DNA of 9,833 nt. Origin: JASFQI01 sp050115555 (GTDB taxonomy: Bacteria; Desulfobacterota; DSM-4660; Desulfatiglandales; HGW-15). Below are positions 1 through 5,866 of the stretch, piece by piece. How positions within the stretch are numbered: the first letter of the stretch is position 1; every line of letters begins with the position of its first letter. The stretch covers positions 1 through 9,833 of the forward strand of contig JASFQI010000179.1 in NCBI GenBank assembly GCA_050115555.1, read 5' to 3'. Below the pieces are notes generated by a model, which saw only the letters and a program-made list of their open reading frames with translations, was not told where the DNA came from and did not search any database. Both the position numbers and the translations under genes were made by a program.

Positions 1-240
1 TCGGGATTGGTGTTCTACGCGGGCCCTGACTTTCCTCACTGGCAGGGGGATTTGTTGGCTGGTGGGCTTGTCTTGAGGCAGATTCGCCGCATGGATTTTG
101 AGCACGGCAAAATAGTGGACAAAACAACACTTCAGTTCGAAGACCGCATCCGGTGGGTCGGTCAGGGTCCTGATGGAGGCATTTATTTGTTGACGGATGA
201 GATTGACGGCAAATTGCAGCGCATCGTCCCCAAAGAGTAA
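1..240 (+). CDS. PQQ-dependent sugar dehydrogenase, C-terminal fragment (5' end outside window)
   Basis: The frame is open from the first base and ends with TAA at 238-240, giving the last 79 residues. The ending with ERIR/DRIR, then QGPDG, then YLLTD and a final L-x-R-I-x-P is the characteristic last blade of soluble aldose (glucose/sorbosone-type) dehydrogenases. These are six-bladed beta-propellers that oxidise sugars with pyrroloquinoline quinone, usually in the periplasm. Here I see DRIRWVGQGPDGG followed by IYLLTDE and LQRIVPKE. The catalytic His, the PQQ-binding residues and any signal peptide would lie upstream of the window, so activity and export cannot be judged. A paralogous propeller without PQQ activity is possible. 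No obvious rho-independent terminator follows. Confidence 0.82.
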   Translation, partial: SGLVFYAGPDFPHWQGDLLAGGLVLRQIRRMDFEHGKIVDKTTLQFEDRIRWVGQGPDGGIYLLTDEIDGKLQRIVPKE

Positions 241-668
241 GCGAAGTCAACCCTCGGCTGCACGCGACGCATGTAAGCCGCGCGCCTTAGCCGCGCGTTC
301 GAATATCGCTATTGAATGCTTATGTTTTCAGTCCTCTCTGAGATTACAGGATTCGATAAGACTGCACGTAACAAAAATTCATTTAGGGGTAGTCCCTGCT
401 TGACCGCCAAGCAGAATTCAAGAATATAGTGTGAAATATGGAATCAGGTGACTTGCCGGAATTCAACACGACTCATTGTTCCTTCGGTTGATAGACGTAA
501 TTAGGGATAATAAAATTACATAATAACATGAATATTTTGAAGTATTTATAGCATTACATTAATTGTTTCAACTAGAGTATGAACCTCGCCCTTTTTCTCA
601 CACGGAGTTGTCAGTCAGATGTATAATTACTTGTTTGGTCAGTCGCTTTTTTCCAACGAAAGGATACG
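241..668. other. Intergenic region, GC-rich then AT-rich, carrying a promoter
   Basis: This 428-base gap has no coding signal on either strand. The first 70 bases are GC-rich and contain a short direct repeat GCCGCGCG at about 275-297. From about 420 to 600 the DNA becomes clearly AT-rich. The downstream half carries the promoter candidate at 488-516. The long leader between that promoter and the start at 669 shows no riboswitch that I recognise. Confidence 0.6.
488..516 (+). promoter_or_regulatory. sigma70-like promoter for the Fe-S protein gene
   Basis: TTGATA (488-493) and TAAAAT (511-516) are separated by exactly 17 bases, and each hexamer matches consensus at five of six positions. The site lies in AT-rich DNA. 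Transcription would start near 523, giving a leader of about 145 bases before the ATG at 669. It is read from sequence only. Confidence 0.55.
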
Positions 669-1853
669 ATGGAATCTTCGGAGACGAAACTTAAATCCCT
701 GGCCATGCGCCTCGGTGCCGATTTGGTGGGTGTAACCACCCGAGATCTCCTCGCCGACGGGCCGCCTTCCGCCGATCCGCGGTACCTTCTTCCCTCCGCA
801 AACTCGGTCATTTCTTTTGGTCTGGCCCTGGATAGGAATCTTGCTGAGGACTTCATCAGTAAAAAGAGCTGGCGCCCTCACTGTGACAACCGAAAGGCCA
901 TCGCTCAGACGCTTTATACCATCGGCGACGCACTCACTGAACAACTGCGATCGGAAGGGTACGAAGCCGTCAACGTAGACCTCAACAATAACTATCGACC
1001 GGAAAGGGACGCGGACGATGTCACCGAGATGACCGAGTTTTATCCCGAGTTTGCTCATCGCTATGCGGCGCTTGCATCCGGAATCGGTCGCCTGGGCTGG
1101 AGCGGCAATTTACTGACCAGGGAATACGGGGCGCTGGTGGAGTTGGGGAGCGTGTTAACCTCCGCTGTATTGATTCCCGACAGCCCCATACCGGATAAAG
1201 AACACCCCTGCGACAGATGTAAAATGTGCAGCTTGGTCTGCCCTGTGGGAATGATTCATCCCAAGGCATCGACCCGGGTTACGGTTGCCGGTATCACCGA
1301 GACCATATCCCTCAAACGGCCCAACACCTGTTGCTGGATCGGCTGCACCGGTTATGAGGGTTTGTCGCTCTCGGGGACCTGGTCCAACTGGAGCCCCTAT
1401 CGTCTCGACGACCCACTGCCAGAGGACAAGAAGGAGCTCGATGCGCTGTGCATCCGCCTGCAGAAGGCGGATCCCCAGATGCAGGCCGTTGATAACAGCT
1501 TTCGCGACTATCGGCGTGCGGTCTTTGATCCTGAATGGTTCTACTACACGGTTTGCGGTTTCTGTCGCGCGGTCTGTTCTTCCCGCCGGGAAGAGCGGCT
1601 TGCCAACCGCGAGCGGATTGTCCATTCGGGCACCGCCGCCTTGGAGCTGGACGGCTCGCATACTGTGGCCGATGAAAAGGCCGTAAGAAAGCGAACTCCC
1701 TTTGGTCTGAATGTCGTCGTTCAGTGCAAGGAACGATCAGAAAGACACCCAAAACCACAAAAATGGGGAGGTCAGTTCCCTTTGGACCGAGAGGTGATCG
1801 AATACTGGTGCCAACATGGTCATTTAGCGGACGTACAAAAACCACGCCGATGA
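669..1853 (+). CDS. 4Fe-4S protein of the QueG/reductive-dehalogenase-like family
   Basis: The 394-residue protein starts at an ATG preceded by GAAAGGA five bases away. Residues 10-50 resemble the N-terminal region of epoxyqueuosine reductase-like proteins (GADLVGV, then LLPSANSVISFG). Residues 138-170 carry the core motif shared by QueG and reductive dehalogenases (GIGRLGWSGN, then LGSVLTS). A full cluster motif C181-x2-C184-x2-C187-x3-C191-P follows. C222-x3-C226 and C296-x2-C299-x3-C303 could supply a second [4Fe-4S] cluster. The gap of about 105 residues between the two motifs is wider than in true QueG, and the second motif lacks the usual CP. It is therefore probably a paralogous cytoplasmic Fe-S, possibly corrinoid-linked, reductase rather than the tRNA-modifying enzyme. 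There is no Tat signal or membrane segment. Databases often label such proteins epoxyqueuosine reductase; the substrate is unknown. It appears monocistronic. Confidence 0.85.
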   Translation: MESSETKLKSLAMRLGADLVGVTTRDLLADGPPSADPRYLLPSANSVISFGLALDRNLAEDFISKKSWRPHCDNRKAIAQTLYTIGDALTEQLRSEGYEAVNVDLNNNYRPERDADDVTEMTEFYPEFAHRYAALASGIGRLGWSGNLLTREYGALVELGSVLTSAVLIPDSPIPDKEHPCDRCKMCSLVCPVGMIHPKASTRVTVAGITETISLKRPNTCCWIGCTGYEGLSLSGTWSNWSPYRLDDPLPEDKKELDALCIRLQKADPQMQAVDNSFRDYRRAVFDPEWFYYTVCGFCRAVCSSRREERLANRERIVHSGTAALELDGSHTVADEKAVRKRTPFGLNVVVQCKERSERHPKPQKWGGQFPLDREVIEYWCQHGHLADVQKPRR

Positions 1854-2306
1854 TAAAATCATTCGGGCATTCATTTCGACTTTGCGAAACTCCAAGCACT
1901 GCTGAAATTCCATACTTCGCTAAGCTACGCAGCACTCACTGTACGCAACATTCACCCACACGGGCGCCTGCTCTCGATCTGACTTCTCTGAATTCCTATA
2001 CTTGTTGGGGTGCCTTGAGATTTTTGGTTTTCAGTGATCGTGCTGAAATCATGCAGAAAATGCGCCATCTTGATACTTCCAAGTGAATCGGTTGCTGTCC
2101 ATGCAAGCCCAAATCCCTGATTGCACTGGTCAGGAGAAGATACTTGGATAGTATCAGTAAGTATTTGAAACTAGATATAATAATCTGGAGCTGGATTGAA
2201 AAATGTTTTCGGGAGTAATCCTGGTTGCCTTTGCATTTTCCAGTGTTGATAATATCTTACAAGGGCAACTCAGGGTTAGGTTCAATAATTACACACGGAG
2301 ATAAAA
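1854..2306. other. Intergenic region, AT-rich, no gene seen
   Basis: There is no convincing coding frame here. An open frame crossing 1724-2086 is out of phase with the upstream gene and has no family resemblance or ribosome site. A small inverted repeat TTTCAG (2029-2034) / CTGAAA (2043-2048) with an 8-base spacer could be an operator or weak hairpin, but it has no T-tract. A perfect TATAAT at 2176-2181 lacks a matching -35 hexamer. The better promoter candidate is at 2225-2254. No clear terminator for the preceding gene was found. Confidence 0.5.
2225..2254 (+). promoter_or_regulatory. Possible sigma70 promoter for the nitroreductase fusion
   Basis: TTGCCT (2225-2230) and GATAAT (2249-2254) are separated by 18 bases, matching consensus at four and five of six positions. 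The start would fall near 2261, about 45 bases before the GTG start codon. The perfect TATAAT at 2176-2181 is a rival -10 element without a good -35. Confidence 0.3.
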
Positions 2307-3152
2307 GTGGCTTTTTTGATGATCAATAAAACCAAATGCAAAAAAGACGGAATCTGCGCGGCCGAGTGCCCCAGAGGAATTATAACCCAGGCAGAAGGCA
2401 GGGCTTTTCCTCAAGTTACCGAGGCTGATGAAGCCTATTGCATGGCTTGCGGGCACTGCGTGGCCGTCTGCCCTTACGGAGCCTTGAGTGTGAACGGAGT
2501 GGACATTGAGGACTGCCCCGAGATCAAAAGAGACCTGGTCCTGTCTTGGGATCAGGCCGAGCAGTTCCTGCGATCCAGGCGATCCATCCGAGTGTTCAAG
2601 GACAAGCCCGTGGACCGGGAAACACTGGAACAGTTGATCAGGACGGCCAGCTACGCCCCCACGGCCAGCAACGGCCAGAATCTTCAATGGACGGTGATCG
2701 AAGGGCGGGACAGGTTGGAGCCGTTGTCCAGGGAAGCTATCAAATGGATGGAACGGATCATCGAAGCCCACCCTAACTCTCCAGCTGCCGATTACTTCCG
2801 CCCGATAGTGGACCGCTGGTCCACCGGTTATGATGGCGTCCTGCGCACTGCACAGACCCTCGTTGTTCCCTCCGCCTCCAAGGAGAACGCCAACGGCCTG
2901 GTGGACCTGAGCATCGCCCTGGCTTATCCAGAACTTGCCGCCCTGCCCCTAGGGGTGGGAACCTGCTGGGCTGGCATGCTCCGGGGGGCTATGCTGGCCA
3001 CCCCCAAGTTGGTGAAATCCATGGGTCTGCCCGAGGGACACACCTGGTATTACCCAATGATGATCGGGTATCCCAAGTTTAAGTATTACCGGTTGCCGGA
3101 AAGAAAAGCGCCGGTGATTCACTGGAAGCAGGGCTTGGCCGAACCTGAATGA
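2307..3152 (+). CDS. Ferredoxin-nitroreductase fusion protein
   Basis: The 281-residue protein starts at GTG with GGAG six bases upstream, a better choice than the internal ATG at codon 5. Residues 1-70 form a two-cluster ferredoxin domain. The first motif is C11-x2-D14-x2-C17-x3-C21-P, with Asp where the second Cys normally sits. The second is a complete C45-x2-C48-x2-C51-x3-C55-P. Residues 88-275 form a nitroreductase-fold flavoprotein, with the FMN-phosphate motif RRSIRVF at 91-97, the SYAPTASNGQN stretch at 115-125 and a glycine-rich GVGTCWAG at 216-223. Such fusions pass electrons from the ferredoxin domain to FMN in the cytoplasm and are common in anaerobes. The natural substrate is not predictable. 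The gene stands alone between its own leader and a strong terminator. Confidence 0.92.
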   Translation: MAFLMINKTKCKKDGICAAECPRGIITQAEGRAFPQVTEADEAYCMACGHCVAVCPYGALSVNGVDIEDCPEIKRDLVLSWDQAEQFLRSRRSIRVFKDKPVDRETLEQLIRTASYAPTASNGQNLQWTVIEGRDRLEPLSREAIKWMERIIEAHPNSPAADYFRPIVDRWSTGYDGVLRTAQTLVVPSASKENANGLVDLSIALAYPELAALPLGVGTCWAGMLRGAMLATPKLVKSMGLPEGHTWYYPMMIGYPKFKYYRLPERKAPVIHWKQGLAEPE

Positions 3153-3220
3153 AGAAGGGAGTGGTTATGCCCTAGTCGTTCATTTTGGAGCAGAGCGCCT
3201 AGCCGCCCCCACATCAACAT

Positions 3221-3259
3221 GCCCTATCTCTCCTGTGAGAGACAGGGCTTGGTTCTGTT
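3221..3259 (+). terminator. Rho-independent-type terminator after the nitroreductase fusion
   Basis: GCCCTATCTCTC (3221-3232) pairs with GAGAGACAGGGC (3237-3248) around a four-base CTGT loop. This makes a 12-position stem with one A-C mismatch. The downstream TTGGTTCTGTTC is T-rich but not an uninterrupted T run. It lies about 70 bases after the stop codon at 3152, so it most likely ends that transcript. Confidence 0.7.
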
Positions 3260-3689
3260 CCGGATCAGCGCCCTTCGCGTGATATGAAATATCTGCTAAT
3301 ATGCTAGTAAAATAATCTGAAAAAGCATTTTGAGGTTAAAATAAGGGATATTCAGAAATCAAGAGAAAAATTGATGGTGAGGAGGTCAAACCATGGGAAT
3401 TTGGCGGTGGCCTTAAGGGCCAGACCAAAGGGGCTCCCCAAACGGGGACGGGAAATCGGCGGAAAACGTTGCAAGTGATCATCGGGTGCAGTTGCTGCTC
3501 GGGGCGTTCGAGTGGGGGGTCTGAGGGGGTTGGCACGCTTTGCGAGAATGATTAAAGGCGTGAGCGGAAAGGCCGATAAGTACAGTAAGCATTTCTTATC
3601 ATCCATTTCAACGTTTACGGCTTGTACTCTCTCCGGCTTGTTGCAGTAGGATGCCATGGCGCGCGGAAGATTCTTCAGGAGGGTCTTGA
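3260..3689. other. Long leader/intergenic region with strand-biased G-rich segment
   Basis: No conventional gene is visible in these 430 bases. The first 100 bases are AT-rich and include a possible extended -10 promoter (TGC then TAATAT, 3294-3302) with only a weak -35. From about 3375 to 3540 the plus strand becomes strongly G-rich. That stretch contains a near-consensus ribosome site with a tiny ORF (3393-3416), a near-palindrome GGCCTTAAGGGCC (3410-3422) and nested GGGG/CCCC/GGGG blocks. An inverted repeat GATAAG (3575-3580) / CTTATC (3595-3600) follows. The region could be a structured leader for the downstream gene, a small RNA, or a decayed element. Confidence 0.45.
3393..3416 (+). CDS. 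Possible seven-residue leader ORF (MGIWRWP)
   Basis: TGAGGAGGT (3378-3386) is close to a perfect anti-16S match and sits six bases before an ATG. The frame reads Met-Gly-Ile-Trp-Arg-Trp-Pro and stops at TAA (3414-3416). Past that stop the same frame stays open to TGA at 3522-3524, so a broken longer ORF is an alternative. Two Trp codons out of seven would fit a leader peptide, but no tryptophan gene is nearby. The spacing and strength of the ribosome site are seen directly; translation is inferred. Confidence 0.25.
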   Translation: MGIWRWP

Positions 3690-4199
3690 ATGGACATCAA
3701 AAAGATTCTGATGATCGTGGCGGGTCTGGGAATTGCCGCTTACTGGCTTTTCGGGCCGTCCCCTTATAAAGTTGGAGACACGGTATCCGATTTTTCCCTT
3801 GCAACGATGGATGGGGACCTCGTGTTCCTCGAGGACTATCAGGGAAAGGTGGTCTTGATCGAGTTCTTTACCACCTCCTGCCCGGTCTGCAAAAAATCCT
3901 ATCCTCAAACAGCCAAATTGACCCAGATGTTTGAGGACAATCCGGACGTCGAATTTCTTTCGATCAACCGGGGAGAATCCGCGCCCTCGGTAAAGAGGTA
4001 TGTGAATAAAATCGGCAAATCCTGGCCGGTCCTGATGGACCCCGATCATGAGGTCTACGACGAATTTTTCAAGAAGGGGGTCCCGGCATTTGCCGTAATC
4101 GACAGGGAGGGGAAGCTGTCTTATCGAATCAAAGGATGGTGGACGTCTCCCTCGCAAGGGATCATCACCCTCTCCACGGAGATACGAAGGGCACTGTGA
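3690..4199 (+). CDS. Membrane-anchored TlpA/thioredoxin-like redox protein
   Basis: The 169-residue protein starts at ATG with CAGGAGGGT six bases upstream. Residues 5-22 form one hydrophobic segment after a short basic N-terminus, with no lipobox Cys, so this is probably an uncleaved anchor placing the domain outside the cytoplasm. Residues 28-169 are a redoxin/TlpA fold: VGDTVSDFSL, then the active-site motif C64-P-V-C67 preceded by FFTTS, and a cis-proline in GVPAF (P132). It would act as a thiol-disulfide oxidoreductase, for example reducing cysteines of exported or c-type cytochrome proteins. The partner is unknown because no cytochrome-maturation gene is in the window. The length is usual for the family. 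It is the last plus-strand gene before a convergent gene. Confidence 0.88.
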   Translation: MDIKKILMIVAGLGIAAYWLFGPSPYKVGDTVSDFSLATMDGDLVFLEDYQGKVVLIEFFTTSCPVCKKSYPQTAKLTQMFEDNPDVEFLSINRGESAPSVKRYVNKIGKSWPVLMDPDHEVYDEFFKKGVPAFAVIDREGKLSYRIKGWWTSPSQGIITLSTEIRRAL

Positions 4200-4242
4200 G
4201 CGGCCTGCTCCCACAGCCCCCTGTCGCTCGCCCGTGATCTCT

Positions 4243-4280
4243 TTTCACTCGAAGGCGCTTTGTATCGAAACGCAGTGAAA
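4243..4280. other. Imperfect hairpin between convergent genes
   Basis: TTTCACT (4243-4249) pairs perfectly with AGTGAAA (4274-4280). Inside it GCG-C-TTT (4255-4261) pairs with AAACGC (4268-4273) apart from one bulged C, leaving a GTATCG loop. A 5-base bulge (CGAAG) separates the two helices on the left arm. It lies between the ends of the thioredoxin-like and MetE-like genes and could help end transcripts from either side. Confidence 0.35.
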
Positions 4281-4283
4281 TCT

Positions 4284-4320
4284 TGCCGGGCTCGCTTCGC
4301 GGCACACCGTTTTCTTCTTC
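4284..4320 (+). terminator. Possible terminator of the thioredoxin-like gene
   Basis: TGCCG (4284-4288) and CGGCA (4300-4304) can form a five-pair GC-rich stem over an 11-base loop. A T-rich run TTTTCTTCTT (4310-4319) follows on the plus strand. The stem is short and the loop large, so the call is tentative. Confidence 0.35.
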
Positions 4321-4331
4321 AGAACCTTCCG

Positions 4332-5426
4332 TCATCCCGCATGTTCTCGGACACGGCGGGAGACCTCGGCCGTCAACTCGTAGATCCGGCGGGCCTGCGC
4401 TTCTGAGAGCAGTCCTGTCCCGCAGGCCGGCGTGATCATGCTGTGTCTCATCACGTGATTCAGGTCCGTCGGGGCAGGAAACAACTCCTCCCACAACCGG
4501 TGCAGGCGCTGCAACAGGGACTCGGCGGTCTCGGTAAAGGGGTCGTCGAGGGTCGGCGCGATTCCCCAGGCAACGGTCCCGCCGCGCTCGAGGAATCCCC
4601 TCAGAGGTTCGGCATAAGGAATCAGGGAATCGCCGAAGCGGTAGGTGTCGACGCTGAGAATGTCTGTGGAGGAGTCCATCAGCAGGGACCAGTCCACGGC
4701 CTCGCAGGCATGGATCCCGCAGAGGGCCCCTTCCGCTCGTATGGCCGCGAGGATGGCGTTGAGGTCCTCCAGGATCGTCTCCCGGCTCAACGTCAGGTGA
4801 GCCCATGAGCCGTAGGCCCCCACGGCCGGGTCGTCCACAAAGACCATCGCTGTTTTGCCCAACGAAGACAAGGCGTTTGCCTGCGCGCGGGCGTTCAGTG
4901 ACAGGTTTCGGACGATGACATCCCTCAGGTCCTCGCGATAGTACGCCGACCGGCCCCGCTCGTCTTTCAGCTCCAGGGCCACGGTCAGGGGGCCGGCGAT
5001 CTGTCCCTTGAAAAAGGCGGCCTTTTCAAACACGGCATCGGTCCCGGCCCGTGCTAGAAAGGCGTGAAAACCCGCCGCGGCTTTTGGGGGCGGCAGGAAG
5101 GGCTGAAGGGCCTGATCGTCTCCTTCTTCCCCCGCCAGGGAGGCGGAGTAAAACGTGGTGAGATTTTCCGGGCACGTGTCCCGGGTCATGTCGAAGAACC
5201 ATCGATCCGCATCAAACACCAGCAGGCCGCACTCCACCAGGGGCTGCAGGAACTGGTGGACGAAATGCTCGGGTTGGCCCCGAAGCGGCAGCTGCGGCCA
5301 GTGAGGGCACTCCGGGAACTCGGCCAGGATCAGCGCCAGGGCGTCGTCCGGGTCTTCAAAGGGCACACTGCCGATACCGGTGGCCATGCCGCAGGGTAGA
5401 AAGGAGGATTCAGAGTTCGTGTCCAT
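4332..5426 (-). CDS. MetE-core / uroporphyrinogen decarboxylase superfamily protein
   Basis: The protein has 364 residues from the ATG at 5426. An in-frame GTG at 5465 would add 13 residues but has no ribosome site, whereas GGTGGGA lies ten bases before the ATG. It is a single TIM-barrel protein resembling the catalytic C-terminal half of cobalamin-independent methionine synthase. Seen are ATGIGSVPF near the N-terminus (residues 15-23), FKGQIAGPLT (139-148), IHACEAVDW (238-246), SVDTYRF (258-264) and a C-terminal TPACGTGLLS (332-341). H239, C241 and C335 match the positions of the MetE zinc ligands (H-x-C and C), so a zinc-bound thiol methyltransferase is likely. The 750-residue MetE folate-binding half is absent, so the methyl donor may be a corrinoid protein. 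A generic UROD-like methyltransferase remains possible. It is transcribed divergently from the histidine kinase. Confidence 0.8.
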   Translation of the reverse strand: MDTNSESSFLPCGMATGIGSVPFEDPDDALALILAEFPECPHWPQLPLRGQPEHFVHQFLQPLVECGLLVFDADRWFFDMTRDTCPENLTTFYSASLAGEEGDDQALQPFLPPPKAAAGFHAFLARAGTDAVFEKAAFFKGQIAGPLTVALELKDERGRSAYYREDLRDVIVRNLSLNARAQANALSSLGKTAMVFVDDPAVGAYGSWAHLTLSRETILEDLNAILAAIRAEGALCGIHACEAVDWSLLMDSSTDILSVDTYRFGDSLIPYAEPLRGFLERGGTVAWGIAPTLDDPFTETAESLLQRLHRLWEELFPAPTDLNHVMRHSMITPACGTGLLSEAQARRIYELTAEVSRRVREHAG

Positions 5427-5528
5427 GCTTGTGTGTTCCCACCGATGAAGTATGATGCCATCCACGTTTTAGTGATCGAAGAGCCGCTTCCCGGAACGTG
5501 TCTGGGTCGGCCGGAGCGGGTTGAAATG

Positions 5529-5586
5529 GGAACGGTTCATTTTTCTTCGACCTCGTGGTAGGATCGAAACCGTTCCAAACGGTTCG
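5529..5586. repeat. Three alternating AACGGTT inverted-repeat arms
   Basis: GGAACGGTT (5529-5537) is the perfect reverse complement of AACCGTTCC (5568-5576). The second arm can instead pair AACCGT (5568-5573) with ACGGTT (5579-5584) of a third arm over a five-base loop. The first and second pairings share the same middle arm and so exclude each other. Within the long loop TTCGACCT (5546-5553) can pair with AGGATCGAA (5560-5568) with one bulge. The set could be regulator half-sites or an RNA switch. Confidence 0.55.
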
Positions 5587-5679
5587 TGGGGCCTGCCCGG
5601 CTCGGGAAGAAAACCCGGCCCTGAGGAGAGCATGATTCCAGGGGGCCCATGTGTTCGCACCCATTTTGTCCTCCCGGTC

Positions 5680-5699
5680 CCTTCGGGATCCTTCGGGAT
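5680..5699. repeat. Tandem decamer CCTTCGGGAT x2 with UUCG loop
   Basis: The decamer CCTTCGGGAT occurs twice without a gap. The second copy with its preceding AT can fold as ATCC-TTCG-GGAT, a stable C(UUCG)G tetraloop on four pairs. The first copy with flanks folds as TCCC-TTC-GGGA. These are seen directly; any function is unknown. Confidence 0.55.
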
Positions 5700-5788
5700 G
5701 CATTGAGGTGCTCTTCCGATACCAGGAAAGCAGGAAGGGCTCCAGAGGAAAATCGACCGACGGGGTAAAAAAATGTTACACGCACATT

Positions 5789-5808
5789 CCCCGCACGTTG
5801 GCGCGGGG
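5789..5808. other. GC-rich hairpin upstream of the kinase
   Basis: CCCCGC (5789-5794) and GCGGGG (5803-5808) are perfect complements with an eight-base loop. No T-tract follows on either strand, so it is not a standard terminator. It is more likely a leader structure or binding site for the kinase gene. Confidence 0.35.
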
Positions 5809-5826
5809 TGAGTGAGCGACATTCCA

Positions 5827-5841
5827 CGTAGCCTTGCTACG
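5827..5841 (+). other. Perfect small hairpin just before the kinase ribosome site
   Basis: CGTAGC-CTT-GCTACG is a perfect six-pair stem with a three-base loop, ending ten bases before the AAAGGA ribosome site of the kinase. The in-frame TTG at 5834 lies inside the loop, which argues against that codon as the start. The stem may tune translation initiation. Confidence 0.4.
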
Positions 5842-5866
5842 AAGAAATGAAAAGGAAGAGCCTGCA

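Larger units (their letters stand above)
5427..5866. other. Divergent intergenic region rich in inverted and direct repeats
   Basis: This gap of about 440 bases lies between the divergent MetE-like and kinase genes, so it must hold both promoters, although I cannot find a good -35/-10 pair for either. It is crowded with potential structures: three AACGGTT-type arms (5529-5586), CGGG/CCCG and GGGC/GCCC arms around 5587-5632, a tandem decamer (5680-5699) and two hairpins (5789-5808, 5827-5841). No protein-coding frame is credible. Confidence 0.5.

Noticed and set aside
290..320. GTTCGAATA resembling a tRNA T-loop
   Set aside because: No five-pair T stem, acceptor stem or anticodon arm can be drawn around it.
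1724..2086. Open frame running out of the Fe-S gene into the intergenic region
   Set aside because: It is out of phase with the real gene, has no ribosome site and its residues match no recognisable family; it is not a frameshifted extension, since the in-frame C-terminus looks natural.
2176..2181. Perfect TATAAT as the nitroreductase promoter
   Set aside because: No acceptable -35 lies 16-18 bases upstream and there is no extended -10 TG; kept only as a rival to 2225-2254.
2222..2235. TGG...TTTGCA resembling a sigma54 promoter
   Set aside because: The GG-to-GC spacing is also 8, and the -24 element is poor.
3531..3543. TGGCACG...TTGC resembling a sigma54 promoter
   Set aside because: Only 8 bases separate the GG and GC dinucleotides; sigma54 sites need 10 and the spacing is strict.
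3352..3657. 101-residue minus-strand open frame in the G-rich intergenic region
   Set aside because: It is proline/arginine-rich, as expected from the complement of G-rich DNA, with no recognisable domain or convincing ribosome site.
5834..5866. TTG start giving an 11-residue longer kinase
   Set aside because: The TTG sits in a perfect hairpin without a ribosome site, while ATG 5867 has AAAGGAAGAG upstream.
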